In this document: one piece after another, positions 61,530 to 64,000 of the stretch
Position numbering within the stretch: the stretch's first letter is position 1
Layout of the letters: every line of letters begins with the position of its first letter
From: Hirundichthys speculiger
Taxonomy: Eukaryota > Chordata > Actinopteri > Beloniformes > Exocoetidae
DNA: 64,000 nt
Assembly: GCA_018398805.1 (NCBI GenBank)
Contig: JAGFBZ010000290.1
Location: 248,001 to 312,000 of the forward strand
Direction of reading: 5' to 3'
The notes under the pieces: model-generated
What the model was told of the DNA's origin: nothing
The model's database searches: none
Seen by the model: only the letters and a program-made list of their open reading frames with translations
Position numbers and translations under genes: made by a program

Positions 61530-64000
61530 CTGGAAGCACAGACAGAGAGAACATTATTACTCTTCTATCTCCTGATTTCCATGCAGTGTGGCAAACCATG
61601 GACTTAAGAGCACGGGAGGCTCTTAAGTCCAGAAAAAAAAAAAAAAGACCAAGAATTCCTCCTATCTGTTGCTCTCTTACCTTCCTAACAGTGTGACTTG
61701 CGGTTATTTCATTCCCACTTTTGTAGTGTTGTCTGTTAAGATCTCCGCTAGCCAGCTTTATCCAACTTTATTTAAAAAAAAATCAAATCAAACATTCACT
61801 GTGAATGTGACTCTTAAAATGTCCGGAGTTTCACCTCAAAGCTGACACTTGTGTATTTTTGCCATATTTATATCCGCATAGAGCCATGGGATGAAATGCA
61901 GAATGTTGGGAGATATTTTGACGAAGCAGGAATATGCATATTCCTGTTAAAATGCAGCAGAAACCTAATTAATACACTGTTCACATTCTTTCCTTGATTC
62001 CAGTCTCACCCATACATATCAAAAGCAATATACTCACACACACAAACACGCACACACAGATTGCAGCTGGCAGGGGCAGACAAACAGAGACACTCTGTCT
62101 CAGAGCAGGGACGCTCGCCAATGCCAGCACTGCAGAGATGACTGTGGGGGGTGGAGGGGGGGGGGGGGTGCCCGTGTTCCTGTCTCAGTGTCTACACATG
62201 TGTGTGTCTCTGTCTGTGTATCTATTCACCACTTACGCCAATTAAGAAACAGTCTGTAAGCCTGTCCGACAGGAAAGCAGAGTGTGTGTGTGTGCATTCG
62301 GAAGTTTTTGAGTTTATTGGCTTAAAATATTATAGATTATAAAGGCATATATGTCTATGTAGGAGCATACATGATTGTCACATGCTACTCATTTTGTCAG
62401 GTTTGCATACAGAAGATCAGAAGTGATAACAGGTGGCAGATGATGGGTTGTAGTCAAGGGGCACTGAGGCACACATTTACAAACACACACTTTGTTTCAC
62501 CTGCGACAGCTCGATCTCAACTATGATATAGACATGTGCATTGATCTTAAACAAGAATAAGGTGTCAGACTGTATGTCTTGATGTATTTTTATGCATGTT
62601 TGCGGGCTCAAAATCAGTGAGTTGACAGTATTCCTCTATAACTCAAAAAGGAAATGAAGCAGCCTAATTTTGAAGGGTTTTTAAAGCACTCACTGTGCTG
62701 TAGCTCATGATGAGGAACACTTTGTCATAAAGTGTTGAGTGGGAGTCCTTCTTGTAAAACACGGTAACTTGATCTAGTTTTTCATTTCCTCTTTGAAACA
62801 CACACGATGTAGCTGTTGGGGAAGTCACATTTTTCATTCCACATTATGAGAACCAAGGCTAAATGCAAATCTTGTTTTCTTGCCAGATGTCAGAAGGCAT
62901 CAGGAGTGCTGTTTCAACTAGCTGACTAAAGCAGACAGCAGCCAGATACAAGCAGTCTTGTGAAAAAAAATGTACACACTGAGAATAATTAACAGTCCTG
63001 CCTGTTTTCAGTTTTCTCCATGGGGTCTGATTTTCACTGCTTTTTTAATTCTGTTATTGGAGCCCATAATTATGGTCTGGTTGAACCACATTAATAAGTG
63101 TTAAGGGCCTGGTAAATTTAGGTCAGTGATGAAATCTCTGCACTGCCACTAGGTGTGTTTCTTATTTCTTATGGATGATTAAACTGTGTTACCATCACCA
63201 TGTTTGTGATACCTAACTCATGTTTTCTTCTCTTGCTTTATGCTTCCAGGAATAATAATGATGGATACCTAGAACCTGCCTAACTGTGGTCTAATTTCCA
63301 TTCCTGCAATCACGCTAGCATCATCATTTTTTCTCAACAAGAAGATGTTTGCAAAAAGCTGTCCTAAGGCAAACCCTTAATATGTTAAGGGAGTAATATG
63401 TTAAGTTTGAGGGATTTCTAGGTGGACATTGACCATAATTTTACTGAAATGTTTTTTTTCTGAGGAGCCACAGATTTAAAAGTTTTGAATGAAGAGGCAA
63501 TCATTTCTCTAGGTCTGCCAGGAATGTCACAGCTCGAGGAATGGTGAAAAACTTCACCAACTGCCAGAGAAAATGATAACACATTGCATTAACAACACAA
63601 GTCTTACATAAGTAGGTATTTAACATTACAATGCACAAAATAACAATTAATAACATTTAAAGTGCAGCTGGAATAAGTTGTGAAAATAGTTAATGCCTTT
63701 TAACTCTGCATAAGGCTGAACAAAGAATAGATATTTAATTTACTCTGCGTACAAGAAAAACTCAATTCACATGGCACAGAGGGTACCAGCAGAGAGAAAG
63801 ATACATAATAATTTATAAATGTCCATGAAAGAGTCTTCTGAGTTCTAAGCGTAGACATGGAACTCCAGTGTTCTTCCAATTGTTTTGATCCAATTATTTA
63901 TTTTTTTGTGAGGCATGCACCATGGGTATTTTGGGTACAGTTTCGGTTAAGGGTTGATGTCCTCTTAAAAAATGTACCTTTGTTAGAACACCAACAAGTT
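61530..64000 (-). other. gria4: gria4 intron 5' to the 54-nt exon (partial)
   Basis: The upstream exon (usual content ending RRQEKKFVID...MLEQ) is not in this stretch, so it should lie beyond 64000. A G run of about 25 bases with few breaks (62142-62169) could form a G-quadruplex on the plus strand. CA runs lie near 62036 and 62283. An exon-like open stretch at 62694-62812 is described separately. Confidence 0.7.
62694..62812 (-). other. Unrecognised exon-like open stretch
   Basis: Between a plausible acceptor (CCAACAG) and a strong donor (GTGAGT) the minus strand reads TSCVFQRGNEKLDQVTVF then YKKDSHSTLYDKVFLIM SYST, with no stop and balanced codon use. Length is 119 nt, ending in phase 0, which would be compatible with joining the 54-nt exon. 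It does not resemble the AMPA-receptor sequence expected here, and I do not recognise the protein. It may be chance or a captured exon fragment. Confidence 0.2.

Overview
The window is vertebrate, almost certainly teleost, genomic DNA. It is about 40% GC by eye, with spliced genes, long introns full of CA/GT microsatellites, and interspersed repeats typical of bony fish (Tc1-like, hAT-like, pogo/Tigger-like, a LINE tail ending in ATGGATGG). No bacterial, organellar or viral gene organisation is present.

The only host gene I can support is an AMPA-type ionotropic glutamate receptor on the minus strand, covering the whole window from beyond base 64000 down past base 1. Eleven coding exons were placed to the base from GT/AG sites and frame. 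In transcription order they are 61529-61476, 59297-59139, 54687-54520, 52895-52791, 51319-51209, 36242-36036, 32261-32046, 28776-28616, 9459-9261, 3576-3329 and 484-370. Joined, they give 1743 nt, 581 codons with no stop: the second half of the amino-terminal domain, ligand-binding lobe S1, M1, the pore loop, M3, lobe S2 and the flop exon. Diagnostic stretches ([51 protein letters not shown]) match GRIA4 better than GRIA1-3, so I call it gria4; the fish a/b paralogue is not resolved. The signal peptide and first exons lie beyond 64000. The flip exon, M4 and the C-tail lie beyond base 1.

Two features of the gene stand out. The R/G RNA-editing hairpin at the end of the exon before flop is readable base by base, including the A.C mismatch at the edited adenosine. 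The M1 segment and the pore loop, which I recall as one exon in mammals, are here split by a 3.3 kb phase-0 intron whose first six bases equal the first six bases of the next exon.

The introns hold a dense, partly nested set of mobile elements. The most unusual are two giant foldback structures: 12522-14350 (1.8 kb, AT-rich arms of AAATCT/AAATGTT repeats, inserted in a hAT-like element) and 38722-43205 (4.5 kb, about 18 copies of a 180-197 bp satellite arranged head-to-head around a perfect centre, with terminal inverted repeats). Both share the plan terminal repeat, tandem array, centre, inverted array, terminal repeat, like Drosophila FB elements. Other elements include a 1356 bp element with an exact 8 bp target duplication and a broken THAP-domain exon (P-like), a hAT-like element with an 8 bp duplication, two copies of a TAGGGCTGGGCAA-ended family in opposite orientation, and a Tigger-like element nested in a Tc1-like relic. 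All lie inside the gria4 transcription unit, so the foldbacks should form long double-stranded RNA in a pre-mRNA that is itself an editing substrate.
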